From: Cristatella mucedo
Lineage: Eukaryota; Bryozoa; Phylactolaemata; Cristatellidae
Length of the DNA: 64,000 nucleotides
NCBI GenBank assembly: GCA_009760855.2
Contig: WPIO01000008.1
Span: 2,070,501 to 2,134,500 of the forward strand
Direction: 5' to 3'
Positions 34,921 to 46,606 of this stretch are shown here, piece by piece. How positions within the stretch are numbered: the first letter of the stretch is position 1; each line of letters begins with the position of its first letter. Position numbers and translations under genes: made by a program. Under the pieces are notes generated by a model that was given only the letters and a program-made list of their open reading frames with translations, did not search any database and was not told where the DNA came from.

Positions 34921-35025
34921 CCTGACCCGGCGAGATATGGAGCTGGGACCGTCCCTAGCATCCCGCATGCGCTGCTGCTGCTGCTGGGCCGCTTACTTCT
35001 CGGTTACCTACTTTGTTCGGCCCTG
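34921..35025 (+). other. Exon-like stretch, unassigned (105 nt)
   Basis: It follows a good polypyrimidine-AG (CTATCCTTTCAG) and ends at GTAAGC. Its length is a multiple of three and phase 0 is open: PDPARYGAGTVPSIPHALLL and then LLGRLLLGYLLCSAL. It lies between SLC37A exons 6 and 7, which already join in frame without it. I see no family match, and an extra hydrophobic segment in the central loop would disturb the fold. It could be chance, a cassette exon or part of another transcript. Confidence 0.25.
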
Positions 35026-35405
35026 GTAAGCTGTCTGGATTTCGATATTTATGCTTTGTTTTCTTTTTACATCCTTATGTGGCTGAGGGGGAGGGGGAGG
35101 AGAAGGAGGAGACTCATACGGCTTCAAAACTGACGAAGCATTGCAGCTACTGCTGAGCCTCCTTGAAGACCATTATTCACGAGTCGTGCAGGGTGAGGTA
35201 TCTCCCTCCATCTGAACTCGATTAAGCCTCGAGCACTGCGTGGCTATTGTGATCGAGAGTTTTCTACATGCTGTATGCTTGAAGCCTAAGCATATTTGCA
35301 CCATCGTCGTTCGTGCAGTACTCCTTTCACCGTGTCATGTCTCCAGTTCTTAGCCAGCAAGAAATTTCGTGTCAAATTTAATTTGTGGCTGTGCAAACGT
35401 GTGTT

Positions 35406-35609
<204 letters not shown>

Positions 35610-35918
35610 ATGTGTTGGACCGGTGTGTGTCGGGGGGGGGGGTGGGGAGAGGGTAGTTGGAGCAGGTGCAGCGTTTGAGCCTGGGAGGGTGGGGCCTGCC
35701 CATGCTTGCCACGGCTCAGGCGTGCCTTGCACGTGCCAACCTCGGTCACCCTGAGGTTGCTGCTGTAAACAGGCGACCTTTAAGCTGTCTCTCGGGTGAA
35801 CGTTGTACTCTCTAGCACATCTGCCAAGGCCAGATTCCGGTCGCAGCAGCCGTGGTGCCGCTGCCTTCTGCCAACGTTTATGGAAAACGCTAATTTTTTT
35901 CCATTTTAAATATTGCAG

Positions 35919-36017
35919 GCTGAACAGAGTACAAGCATTTCTACGGCTAGTACTGGTGACGTGGCCATCATACAACGAGAAAAACCGGTTAGCTTCCTCG
36001 GTGCGCTGCTGGTGCCG
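35919..36017 (+). CDS. SLC37A: SLC37A exon 7: end of central loop leading to TM7
   Basis: The exon lies between ATTGCAG and a consensus GTAAGT donor and is 99 nt, phase 0 at both ends. It encodes AEQSTSISTASTGDVAIIQR and then EKPVSFLGALLVP. The tail matches the I-F-GAL-IP block just before TM7 of SLC37A1/A2 and joins directly to the GVIEYSLCLFFAKL of exon 8. The first half is Ser/Thr-rich linker. A roughly 200-nt GT array ends about 310 nt upstream of the acceptor. The exon is separated by about 9.5 kb from exon 6 and 9.7 kb from exon 8. Confidence 0.9.
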
Positions 36018-36769
36018 GTAAGTGAGTGGAGTCGCATGAGAAGTATGCGGTCGAGTGGGGCTTCGGGCACCGGTGGACAGCATTGGGTGCCTGGAGGAGG
36101 AGGAGTGGAGGAGGAGGAGCTAGCTCATCGTTTGCTTGCATGTTCGTCCCGGCTCTCGCTTGTCTTTAATCGAGTCCTTTGTTGGACGTGTGTTAATTGA
36201 GCTTCGTTTGGAGCCCTGCTCTTTTACTTGCACCGCTGCTTGCACCGCTGGCTGCTGTTTGCACGCTTGTCGCGCAAGTCTGTCGCGTGCTGTCTCCGAG
36301 GCGAAAGCATGCACAGCAGTGCAGGACCAGCGTGCCTTGCCGAGAGCCTGCACTCGGAGCCTGTCATCGCCACCCTCGTCCAGACTCGCCCATGGAGTGC
36401 AGTCGCTTCGCAGAATTTCGGATGAGCGGGCGTTGCCTAGATGCCGAAATGAATGGCTCCCATTTCCAACTGACGTCGTGGCATGGGCACCGGAGGAGGG
36501 ATGGGGGCCATGGAATGAATCAGAAGAGAATCGGCCGAGCCATCATTGTATCCATCAGCACACGGGCCACATGGCAGCTAAGCCCCTATGCTGCCGGTGG
36601 GCGCATTGAGCTAGCTGTCAGCCTCGGTTCAACTGCCAGTCGAGAGGGTGAGAGCTAAGGAGGAAGCAGACGTCGGGCCGCCATGTTAACTGGCACCCTC
36701 ATTGCAAGCAGTGAATGCAGCTTTGCTGAGCCCTCAAAGCTGTAGTCAAAGCTTTCCGCTTGCAATTGC

Positions 36770-36845
36770 AGCGTGAAGTTCTTGATGTCGTTAACTCGGG
36801 TCGAGGTCGCAGGTTTGAGTCGTGTCGGTGCCGAATTTTTTCAAC
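36770..36845 (+). repeat. SINE head remnant
   Basis: GTCGAGGTCGCAGGTTTGAG and TCGTGTCGGTGCCG, a B-box-like word in the type-A context. The tail is missing. Confidence 0.45.
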
Positions 36846-36970
36846 AGTCAGTTGGCGCCATGCTGTAATTAGTGGGCCTTGTACAGTGGTAGCCTGATGG
36901 CCGTAGGGGCAGCGTGCATCACATCAGGGATTGGTCTGAAGTCGCCTGAAAGGCTGCTGATCGGTGCGGT

Positions 36971-37134
36971 GCTGCGAGCAAGGTCGCTGCGAGCAAGGTC
37001 GCTGCGAGCAAGGTCGCTGCGAGCAAGGTCGCTGCGAGCAAGGTCGCTGCGAGCAAGGTCGCTGCGAGCAAGGTCGCTGCGAGCAAGGTCGCTGCGAGCA
37101 AGGTCGCTGCGAGCAAGGTCGCTGCGACCAAGGT
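36971..37134. repeat. 15-bp minisatellite, about 11 copies
   Basis: Unit GCTGCGAGCAAGGTC, nearly identical in all copies; the last has GACC for GAGC. As 15 is a multiple of three and no frame contains a stop, open frames of similar length appear on both strands (for example RARSL and EQGRC repeats). They are not evidence of a gene. Confidence 0.95.
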
Positions 37135-37499
37135 CGTACACATTTCTCTGTTCCTGATCTGCTTGCCTTAAATGATAACACAGGCGCAGCCCGATGGGAG
37201 CATTGCACCTGCTGGGTACAAGCTGCAACGCCTAAAATGCAAATGTGCTAGCAAGCAAGAGTCTATTGTAAGCACTAGACGCCTTATCACATTTGATCTC
37301 CTTTTCATGATTCCTCAGAAAGGAGTAATGCCGAGCGAGAATGTTTCTCGGTTTTTTCTTTGAGACACAGAAAAAAACAATACCACCACCGTAAACACAG
37401 GCTGACTCCAGTCCAGGTCGGTGCTGCCGCATTCAGGTCCTGACCCTGAACTCTACCGGCAAGTAAGATTTCTAAGAGAATCCTGTGCAGTAGCCTGTT

Positions 37500-37890
37500 C
37501 CCATAATAATAATAATACTAATATGTTTGTTTAGCACCCACAGAGAACTTGATTAATTTCTTACTAGGCCCTTTATACGGCGATCCGAGATGGCACACTA
37601 GGTAAGGCGGTTGGTTTTCACGACCTCGGTCCCGTGGTCGTGGGTTCAAATCCTGCAGTGGGCAATCCTTTATTACATCTACAAGCGGTGGTGATAGCTG
37701 TGAAGGGTTGGTTAGGGCGATGTGCGCAGTATCAACATGTAATTTGGTTAGTGGCAGCGTGCCCAGTGTCAGTACGAATAAGCACATAAAGGTCGAATCT
37801 CAAGGACTTCACAAAATGCTGTCAAAACAGGTGCGTTTTTCAGCTCCATTTTAAATATCAAGTGGCAGGGATATCATGAAATCATCCCAA
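37500..37890 (-). repeat. LINE family 1 3' end split by a type-A SINE
   Basis: AAT run and hairpin at 37503-37575, SINE at 37577-37710, then the 3' UTR continues (TTAGTGGCAGCGTGCCCAGT, AATGCTGTCAAAACAGGTGC). Confidence 0.75.
37577..37710 (+). repeat. Type-A SINE nested in LINE 3' UTR
   Basis: GGCACACTAGGTAAGGCGGT, GTCGTGGGTTCAAATCCTGC (B box GGTTCAAATCC), GTGGGCAATCCTTTATTAC and GTGGTGATAGCTGTGAAGG. The tail is cut short. Confidence 0.8.
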
Positions 37891-39004
37891 AGTAAAAAGA
37901 AAAGTTGTCGGCAAAGGCCAGCATTCGGTTCTGCTTTATAGAAAATAGTGTGGCTTTTTCTTAATCTGGCTTTTAGAATTGCTTCTGGCCCTGGGGAAGA
38001 TACTTCTTAGGACATGGGGCACCGATTGTTGCTTGAGACCCGTTGCTCTTGTTAGGCTGCACGGAGCTTGAAAATGCATTTTAGCTGACATTATTCTGTT
38101 ATTAAATGGACATTTTTGTTTTGTAAAGCTAACAAATTTGGGATAAATCATTGTCTGAGCAAAATACCTGCCAATCAGGCCAGGCACGACCTGCAACGCT
38201 CACACATGGCAAGCTATCAGTAGCTCTTGGTTTTTCATTTTGTCCGCAAGAAACCGGATTAGGTTTCAAATATGCGAAGGTCTCTTTTGGTTTGGTCCGT
38301 GCAACAAGCTTATGGGTGGATGAATGTATGGATGAAACACGTGCCAATTTGAAGCTCAGTGAGAGGGCTTCAATGACACTCAAGATAGTTTGAGAGCATA
38401 TAGAAGGTATGACCTGCAGACAGGTAGGAAAACTCCAAGCCTAAACTTCTCACCAAGACGACGATATGGTCAACTCACAGTTACTTCCAATAATGTCACC
38501 TCTTTAGTTCTGAGCTAACATTAAGTCCCTGTGACAGAAGCGTGATATCTCAAGCATCAACGCGTTCATTCTGCTGGACTCTTGAGAGAGCTTCTAAAGT
38601 GTAACCATGGCAATGCCACAATTGCATATAATGAAACCTGATGCATGTACGCAACACAAGTCATGTGTGCTGGCAGCAGTGCCGTCATTTATCGGCTCGA
38701 GAGCATCACCTTAACTTAACGTGGCTACGAGCCTTCGGATGATCCTGAATGCAGTGCCTGCCACTATTGCTGCCACCATATCCTGCTGGTGGCAGCGGAG
38801 CTGGTCATGCCACCCCGGAGTGCAGAGGCAATGGCGCTGCGCCTCCCATGGGCCGCCCAGGAAGGATAAAGGATCCGGCTCAAGCCTCATCTCTCACGTC
38901 AGGCCTGAGACCCATGTACTGAACTTCCCCACCGTTGGCTGAGTGTAATGCAGCCTGGCAGCCAGAGCCTGTGCCTAGGCATTGCAGGTCAAAGCGGCAG
39001 AGCA
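37891..39004. other. SLC37A: Intron between SLC37A exons 7 and 8, unique part
   Basis: No element or gene recognised; short unmatched frames only. Confidence 0.5.
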
Positions 39005-40469
39005 TATAATTATAGTATAAACTAAAAAGCATTTGTATTGTGCTGTAAGACAAATCTGTCTAGGCTCTTTACATATTCCAGAAGGGAGCGTGTCAGTTAG
39101 TAAATGATATCATGCACAGTATCAGCATGCATTAGCCCTCGAAAGGTAAATCACGATGACTGAGCAAATGATGCTAGGAGCCGGTGGGTTTCTAGCTTCT
39201 TTTTAGACGTCGTCGTTAATTCAGGGGGTGTCGCGACGTCAGTCCAGAGTGAGTTCCAGCATTTGGGAGCCTATAAACTGAAGGCATGAGTTAAAAGAGA
39301 AGGCGTTATGATGTCTAGCCTCATTGTGATGCAGTTCGGAGAGGTGTGGTGGAGTCAGAGCATGACGGGACCTAAAAGTGAGTGATACAAGTTTTGAAGT
39401 CGAAATGCTGCTTGATAGGTTGTCAATGCAGATCGGTGAGAAGTGATGTAACGTGGTAATCGCAACGTTCACTGCAGACACGCTTAGCTGCCTAGTTTTG
39501 CACCAGGTGTACAAGCCTTATACACGGAAGACTTGTAAGTTGCGACTCATAGAAATCCATACAGGATCTTGCAAATGTATTAACCAGCATGGCTGTGATA
39601 TCCTTGTCTATGTGGGCCCATATTTTTGCAATGTAACATTGCTGGAAGTAGGCAGACATGACTGCGGAGCTGACATGGTCGTCTAGGCAGAGATTCCTTT
39701 GTAGCAGGATATCCCGAGTTCGTGAAGATGCTGCACGAGATATGCCAGTCGAGCCGTTTTCTTGGTGGTTTGCATGTAGCTACTAAGTTGGTTTGATCGT
39801 CATTCAGTTTGAGGAAGTCTGCTGCTATCCAAGTGCTAGTGTCTACCAATACATGCTTCAGGGGAGCTAGCGAGTTTGACATACAGGATCAGAGCACTGC
39901 TACGGTATCTGATCTGTATACAAATGTAAGCCTAAATTGTGCATGGCAATTATATCGGTAAGAGGCATACTATAAATGGTGAAAACAGTAAACCAAGCAC
40001 AGAGGCCCTTTGGACTACTGTTGCCCTTTGACATAGGTGCTCTGAACCTGAACCTGCCACGGACAGAATCTAGACCGTTGCAGTGCAGTGCCAGGAATGC
40101 CCTGTGGAGATGACTGGCACTCTAGAAGGACTCAGGGATCAGCAGTATCAAACACCGTCGAAAGATCCAGCACAACTAGCAGAGACAAAACATAGTCAGC
40201 ATTCATGATATGTAATACTGAGTTGGGTAGACATGTTGCAGTGCTGACGCTGTTGAGTGACTAAATGTAAAGCCTATCAGGAAGTTACTTCCTGACAGGT
40301 TTGAAGAGTTTTTATGTTATAGTGTAGCTAGTCTGTCTTGCTGGTTCCAGCATCTTTGATAGGAATGGCAGCAGAGACTGGGTGGAAAGGTCAAAGTTCT
40401 CCTGGTATAGTGTTGACTTCTTACTGAGTGGCTAAACGATAGCCTTTTTGAAGAGCAAGAAAAGGCCTG

Positions 40470-40601
40470 GGGTCAAGGACATTGTTTAGTATGTTAGTTA
40501 ACTAGGGTATCAGGGGTCAAGGACATTATTTATTATGTTAGTTAACCAGGGTATCAGGGGTCAAGGACATTGTTTATCATGTTAGTTAACCAGGGCATCT
40601 G
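40470..40601. repeat. 44-bp segment in three tandem copies
   Basis: Three copies starting GGTCAAGGACATT(G/A)TTTA and containing TATGTTAGTTAAC(T/C)AGGG. They lie in the reverse transcriptase fossil on the minus strand, upstream of its -LPFLSKMLE- block. Confidence 0.88.
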
Positions 40602-40689
40602 CAAATGTTTGCATCGGAAAGAGAATTTTAGGTGTTGGGTCTAGAGGGCTAGTAGTCCTCTTAGATTAACTTTGAGATAGAAAAATACA

Positions 40690-40860
40690 AGCTGATTTAA
40701 CAGCCTCTTTTTGTATAGCTACAGAGGAGCCTTTACTGCTATCGCCACCGCTTGAAGTGGCAATAAAGAATCACCCACTGTAGGATTCGAACCCACGACT
40801 TTGGGACCGAGGTCGTATAAAGCAACCGCCTTACCTAGTGTGCCATCATGGCTCACTGAG
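40690..40860 (-). repeat. Type-A SINE nested in the long LINE fossil
   Basis: From left: GCTGATTTAACAGCCTCTTT (tail), GCTATCGCCACCGCTTGAAG, TAGGATTCGAACCCACGACT (B box reversed) and GCAACCGCCTTACCTAGTGT (A box reversed). It interrupts the reverse transcriptase fossil, so it inserted later. Confidence 0.85.
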
Positions 40861-41789
40861 ATGAGATCATTAGTGCAGGCTTGAAGATGGACGTTGAGGC
40901 AAAGCAAAGACTAGAAGATCAAGAATCAAGTGAAGATATTACCTTGGGATGGACTCTCGGATTTTGTCTATCCTATTGACAAAGAAGCATGAGAAACTAT
41001 GAAATTGTAGACAGATCGCCACCAGGTACATTCAGTAATGACCTTGTAGGGGTTTAGGAGATGGTCGATGGTCGACTTCAGCATTTTTGATTGTGCATTT
41101 GATTTGACCGTGCTTTTATAGATGCTAGACTCGGCCCTAGCTGGGACGGTGTGGTACGACCTACAGTAGTCCTTGTACGCCAGTTGATGCCTGTCCGGAT
41201 CTCGTGTGTGCTTTCTAGAGGTTGTATTTAGTGGTCCTAGCTAGTTTAACGTCTCAGTAAACCATAGGACATCTGTGCAAGGTTTACAATGTGCTTTGTC
41301 AGATGTCCTTGCTTGTCTAGACTATCGGCTAGTGTCGTGTTATAGAATTCCACCACCGAAGGCAGGTCGGACCGAGGATTGAGCCCAGGCAGACAGTAAT
41401 TTTAATTTTTTTCTGACAGCTTCAGTGTCAAGAGTCTTAGAGTTTTGCAATGTGCAGAAGATTATGGATTCCGAGGGGGGACAGAAGCTGTGTAGTGAAT
41501 GAGGTCCGCCTGCCGTCAGATATGCAGAGTTGAATTATAGCAGGAATTGACAGCATGTGCCTGACACGTACTCCGGCAAGGAGGGCCTACCTGGATGCAG
41601 TCTGGAGGACCAGGCTGGGGTAGACGCAATCCAGGCCTGAAACAACCTAGCCTCACCATAAGCTCCATACGGTTGGGCACTGAAGTCCGATAGCCCGTAG
41701 GTGTATGGATCGATCCTGGATACACCTAGCCCCTAGGCTCTCCGTTTTTGACCTTAGGTCAAGCATAATCTTAAAGGCTAAGAAGGTTA

Positions 41790-41940
41790 ATTTTATAATA
41801 ATAATATAATAATATTGCACTTGATAAAGCGCCCTCAGAGAACTTAATCTCTTTCTAGGTGCTTTACATTTGCTGCAAAGTGATATGCAATAGAATAGTA
41901 AGTAAAATCATGCTTGAAAAATAAACAAAATGAATAATCG
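41790..41940 (-). repeat. LINE family 1 3' tail
   Basis: An AATAATAT run, the hairpin 41818-41875 and the start of the 3' UTR up to AAACAAAATGAATAATCG. A SINE follows. Confidence 0.82.
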
Positions 41941-41954
41941 CCCAGGTTTGTGTT

Positions 41955-42115
41955 AATTTAAAGGCTGGCTGATTCAATAGCCTTTCTCGTATAGCTGCAG
42001 AAGAGCCTTTGCAGCTATTAACCTCTGCCTGCAGCAGGAAATAAAGGATCGTCTGCTGCAGGACTCGAACCCGCCTCGTCTGTCATGGTAGGTACTGGTG
42101 CCGGGCGGTAGACCT
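41955..42115 (-). repeat. Type-A SINE, reversed
   Basis: GGCTGATTCAATAGCCTTTC, GGAAATAAAGGATCGTCTGC and CAGGACTCGAACCCGCCTCG. The head beyond the B box is diverged. Confidence 0.75.
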
Positions 42116-42898
42116 CGTCCGCAGCCTGAAGTAAAATGGCCATGACCTTTAGCCAAATATTGAGGGCTGCTGGGAGCTTGCCCCCTCCCCCTGCATTTGT
42201 GGTTGGTAAAGAATTACAGAGTGCAGCAGCTCAATAGTTGGGTGGCATGTCTTTCTACGTCTGCCCAGATGCATGTCTGCAGTTGAAAGTAGCCACTGGG
42301 TTTAAGCAAGGCCTGTGCAGGCTTCGAGAGCTTTGGACTTCTGCAGGCTCGGAGTATACGTCCGGCAACAGACCACAAGAGTGCAAACTCCTGTGAACGC
42401 CCACCCACCCCCATTGCTTCTGACGAAAGCCGCCAGTCGCCATCGGGAAGCCCAGTTTTGAGAAGATGCAGCAGCAGCTACCACAGGCGTTGTATGGAGA
42501 ACGTAATGTATGCTGCATACTTTAACAGTGGCGTCAGACGTCGTCGTCGTTCACATGCTGCGACCATGAGCTGTCAGCAAAAATTCAAGAAAAACTCGCA
42601 CATGTAACTGGCTTAGCTGCTGGCCGCGGCTGCCTCTATTTTAGACGCAGCCGCCAGCAAGCCGCTAAGCAATTGCATCGATTAGCAGGCGCTCTGCCGA
42701 ACTCGCCCACCTCACCGAACTCCGGCAGCCCACTGAACTAGTGGGCAGCCGAGCCCACAAGCCGGGATTCAGTAGCCAGGCAGGTCATTCTTCCTTGGTG
42801 ACGCTTGCAAAAGATTGGCTGGCACGGTTCGTCGACTGACGGTAGTCAGGTTAGAGTTCCTAGCATCTCGAGTCGCACGAGGAGAGCGACTGTGAGGC
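42116..42898. other. SLC37A: Intron sequence, no gene recognised
   Basis: Unmatched short minus-strand frames. No repeat family seen. Confidence 0.5.
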
Positions 42899-43130
<232 letters not shown>

Positions 43131-44220
43131 TCGTAGGAGCATCATCGATAGGATGGCAACTTCATCGATAGGCACCGTGTTATTCTGTCAACGGAAACGA
43201 TGAATTGCACGCAAAAGTGCATGACCAGGAATGCATCGATGAGGTTCGGCATCGTCTCAGCTGTAGCGGACAGCATGCCCCCCCCCCTTCTATCGGGCTT
43301 CACTGAGGGGAGGGGGAGGGCTTGAGAGTAAGCTATCCTAGTCCCCTCACCTAGCAAAAATAAATACGGCCTCCTGCTTGGTTGTTGATTAGGACTGCTG
43401 GATTGTGGGCACTACGCTCGGCAATACTGGCCTCCCCCCACAGGGGGGAGGCACCAGCTCGTCACGTGGGCGGCGCGAAGCGTCTGAAGCTGGCAGAAGG
43501 TTTGGCCGCAGCTCCGCGCGCAGCTCTCGTGGAGACAGGCGAAGGCTTTGCGCGAGGAAAGTCTGGCGTCGGATCTGTAGATGGGTATGCATTACGCTCC
43601 ATCATCTCAGCCTCACTAGCTCAAGAAGAGACCTCGTGGAATGCGTCTCGACTGCCTCGTGAGCTGCGTTTGCATCCTCCCGAGCTAAAGAAATAAGCAG
43701 CCGATTGCCAGCGATTCGAGCAACGGTTGAATCCCGAATGGCTCTCTAGACCTGGGCACCAGCGACTCGGCGTAAAAACCTGCCGCTTTGCTCCCAGTGC
43801 CCCAGCCGGCTCGTGCTTGGCTGAGGTATGCTCGCCGTGCACGTGACTCTCGGCACAGTGGTTTTAGTGCACCGAAGCTGCTGAGCAGAGACAGTGCAGA
43901 CACTACTCAAACTCGAGTGAGTGGACGTGTGCGCATTCAGCTCGATCAAGTACGCATTAATGTGGTTATGCCCTGATAGCCTGATGTACAAGTACCTAGA
44001 CATCATAGGCTGGATGAAGCTATCCTAACCCTAAATAGTCGCGGTGCTCTGCATGTATGGGCGAAAGCAGTCCGCATGCACCCGTGCCTGCTCTCCAATG
44101 CATGTGGATATCATGTATCATGGATATCGTGGATATCATGTATATTGGGTATCATGAGCTGTTGCTCACATGCTATGCACTCATATGCATGTGAGTACTC
44201 GGTGTGTATGTACAGGTACA

Positions 44221-44231
44221 TGTGTGTGTGT

Positions 44232-44298
<67 letters not shown>
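44221..44298. repeat. (TG)n microsatellite
   Basis: About 38 TG units with one CTG interruption near 44236. Confidence 0.96.
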
Positions 44299-44299
<1 letters not shown>

Positions 44300-44556
44300 A
44301 CACGTGCCTGCATTTAGTATGCAATGGGGAAGGGAAGGACCCCACAATGCTTTTTTAGCAAACTGCATAAGTACCGTTCCTCTCGGTATGGAACAGCCAG
44401 CTCTCTTAGATAAATGCCGGTTTGAAAAGTTTGCAATTTAGTATTCTAAGCCGTCTGAATGCAGCTTCCTAGGTTAGGGTCTCCCAATGTGTATTTGTTT
44501 AAATGGTGTCGACTTGTCTTGGAGTCCTTTGTCTCACAGGCAGCATGGCTTGTGGT

Positions 44557-45056
<500 letters not shown>

Positions 45057-45732
45057 TGCCAGCTAGCTTAGCTCACTCGCCTGCCCCGAGGGTGCATCTA
45101 ATGTACTTTTTATCCTTTTAATTGGTAAAGAGTTGCTGTTTATCTTACTATGGTTGTGAAATGCACCTGCCGGCATGGGTTACTATTTTTGTCCGTCTCA
45201 TTCCAATTGTCTGGGACGATTGCACACCCAACCACTGGTCTCTTGTCTCAGTCCCTGGCGTTCCCTCTGTCTTGACTTGTCTCCACATGTCTCTCTCTTT
45301 GTCTTGGGCTGCCGCTCTTTCTATCGGTTTCTGTCTCGGTCCTAATAGCTTACCCCACAGCTAAAGCCTCAGCTTTTACTGAAGAGTTTTTCTGCACTTG
45401 ACCTTGTGGACCTTGACCCTTGATTAGCAGATGGCTCAGGATTAGCAGATAGTGTACCTGTGGAGGCATAGGTGCCATGCAGTAAGTACCATGCATGTCG
45501 GTACCATGTCGAGCTTTTCACAAGCAGTGATAGCTGCTTTGGGTCCGCATTTGACTACATATAATGGTCATGTATCGACTGCACCGACAGAAGTACGCAT
45601 GCGCGCCGCAATGACCAGCACGCCAGTTAGCTAGCATTCGTTCGACGACGCCGGATGCCAAGGTGCCATGGCAGGTGCTTGTTATACACCGCTGTACGCA
45701 CGCTTCATTCACCACGCCTCTCATCCTTGCAG

Positions 45733-45829
45733 GGTGTCATCGAGTATTCTCTCTGCTTGTTCTTTGCCAAGCTCGTCACCTATACGTTCTTGTACTGGCT
45801 GCCTAAGTACATCGAGGTCACAATGTCGA
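45733..45829 (+). CDS. SLC37A: SLC37A exon 8: TM7
   Basis: After the acceptor CCTTGCAG the exon reads GVIEYSLCLFFAKLVTYTFL, then YWLPKYIEVTMS. It is nearly colinear with the TM7 segment of vertebrate SLC37A2. A GT after the Glu codon at 45816 was considered as donor, but the better GTAAGA at 45830 leaves one base that joins exon 9 to make Lys in frame. The gap to exon 9 is only 100 nt, one of the two very short introns of the gene. Confidence 0.93.
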
Positions 45830-45929
45830 GTAAGAGCGAGCTGCCCCCACCACCGGTGGCTGGTGGGACCCTCCCCCCTGCTCCTGCCGTCTAGCACACA
45901 ACAGTCAACCGTCGTACATCATTTCGTAG

Positions 45930-45998
45930 AGCACACGGACATCTCGGCATCGACCGCCGGCGACCTCTCCACATGCTTCGACCTCGGTGGCATAGCAG
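45930..45998 (+). CDS. SLC37A: SLC37A exon 9: start of TM8
   Basis: A 69-nt exon after TTTCGTAG. With the base carried from exon 8 it reads K-HTDISASTAGDLSTCFDLGG-IA. AGDLST-FD-GGI is one of the most conserved strings of SLC37 proteins and forms the entry to TM8. The donor is GTGGGC, and the split Gly codon is completed by exon 10. The following intron of 321 nt is mostly a GA array. Confidence 0.93.
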
Positions 45999-46100
45999 GT
46001 GGGCCCACTGCCGTGTCGCCACGGCACCGGTGTCTCAGCCCTGGCAGTGCGGCCACAGGCCAGCACATGCCGGCACTGCCTCCTACGACCCCTGCTGTGT

Positions 46101-46114
46101 GAGAGAGACAGATT

Positions 46115-46147
<33 letters not shown>

Positions 46148-46158
46148 AGGGAGGGAGG

Positions 46159-46252
<94 letters not shown>

Positions 46253-46258
46253 GTGAGG
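46101..46258. repeat. (GA)n array filling the intron between exons 9 and 10
   Basis: GA units with a central GGGA block (46139-46163). It makes up about half of the 321-nt intron and ends about 60 nt before the exon 10 acceptor. Confidence 0.96.
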
Positions 46259-46319
46259 GGTGGAGAGCGATAGATGGCTGGCACCCAGTTGACCCTTTGC
46301 ATGGCCTAATCTTTTACAG

Positions 46320-46405
46320 GAGCCATAGCTGCCGGACTTGCTGCCGACCTCAGTGGTCGAAGCGCCTTGACCTGCGCAGTCATGCTCATCGGTGCCATAC
46401 CATCG
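46320..46405 (+). CDS. SLC37A: SLC37A exon 10: end of TM8, loop, start of TM9 (last exon recognised)
   Basis: The exon follows CTTTTACAG and encodes GAIAAGLAADLSGRSALTCA followed by VMLIGAIPS. This matches the G-I-AGL-SD-GRA-T--VML-LA-P block of SLC37A1/A2. It ends in phase 0 at GTAGGT. The remaining part of TM9 and TM10-12, including the very conserved NGPYALITTAVSADLG block, should follow. I looked for it through the rest of the window without success, so those exons may lie beyond position 64000 or the gene may be incomplete. Confidence 0.92.
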
Positions 46406-46560
46406 GTAGGTGGCGCCACCATGCACCAGGCAGTTGCTGTGTTGAGAGACAGACAGAGACAGGCAGATAGAGAGACACACAGAGAGACACGCAGATAGAG
46501 CGGGCACCTTACACAGTAGCTTCCACGTGTCAGAAGTCGCTGAAGATATCCGCATTAATT

Positions 46561-46606
46561 TAATTTAATAATATGTATATATATATATATACATATTATT
46601 AAATTA
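46561..46606. repeat. 46-bp perfect AT palindrome
   Basis: TAATTTAATAATATGTATAT followed by AT units and the exact reverse complement. It abuts the 23-bp array. Confidence 0.95.

Larger units (their letters stand above)
39005..41420 (-). pseudogene. LINE family 1, longest copy (reverse transcriptase fossil)
   Basis: The minus strand carries remnants of a CR1/L2-like ORF2 in order. Near 41340-40930 is the linker between endonuclease and RT, with YNTTLADSLDKQG and a later FFVNRIDKIRESIP. Near 40430-40320 is LLPFLSKMLEP (family: -LPF-SK-LE). Near 40170 is LDLSTVFDT (family: LD-S-AFDT). Near 39800 is WIAADFLKLNDDQTNLV. C-terminal and 3' UTR sequence runs down to about 39005. Many stops and frameshifts are present. 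A type-A SINE is inserted at 40690-40860, and a 44-bp segment is tripled at 40470-40601. Confidence 0.82.

Noticed and set aside
36964-37251. Possible CRISPR-like array at the 15-bp and 23-bp repeats
   Set aside because: The units are contiguous with no spacers, and the host is clearly an animal.
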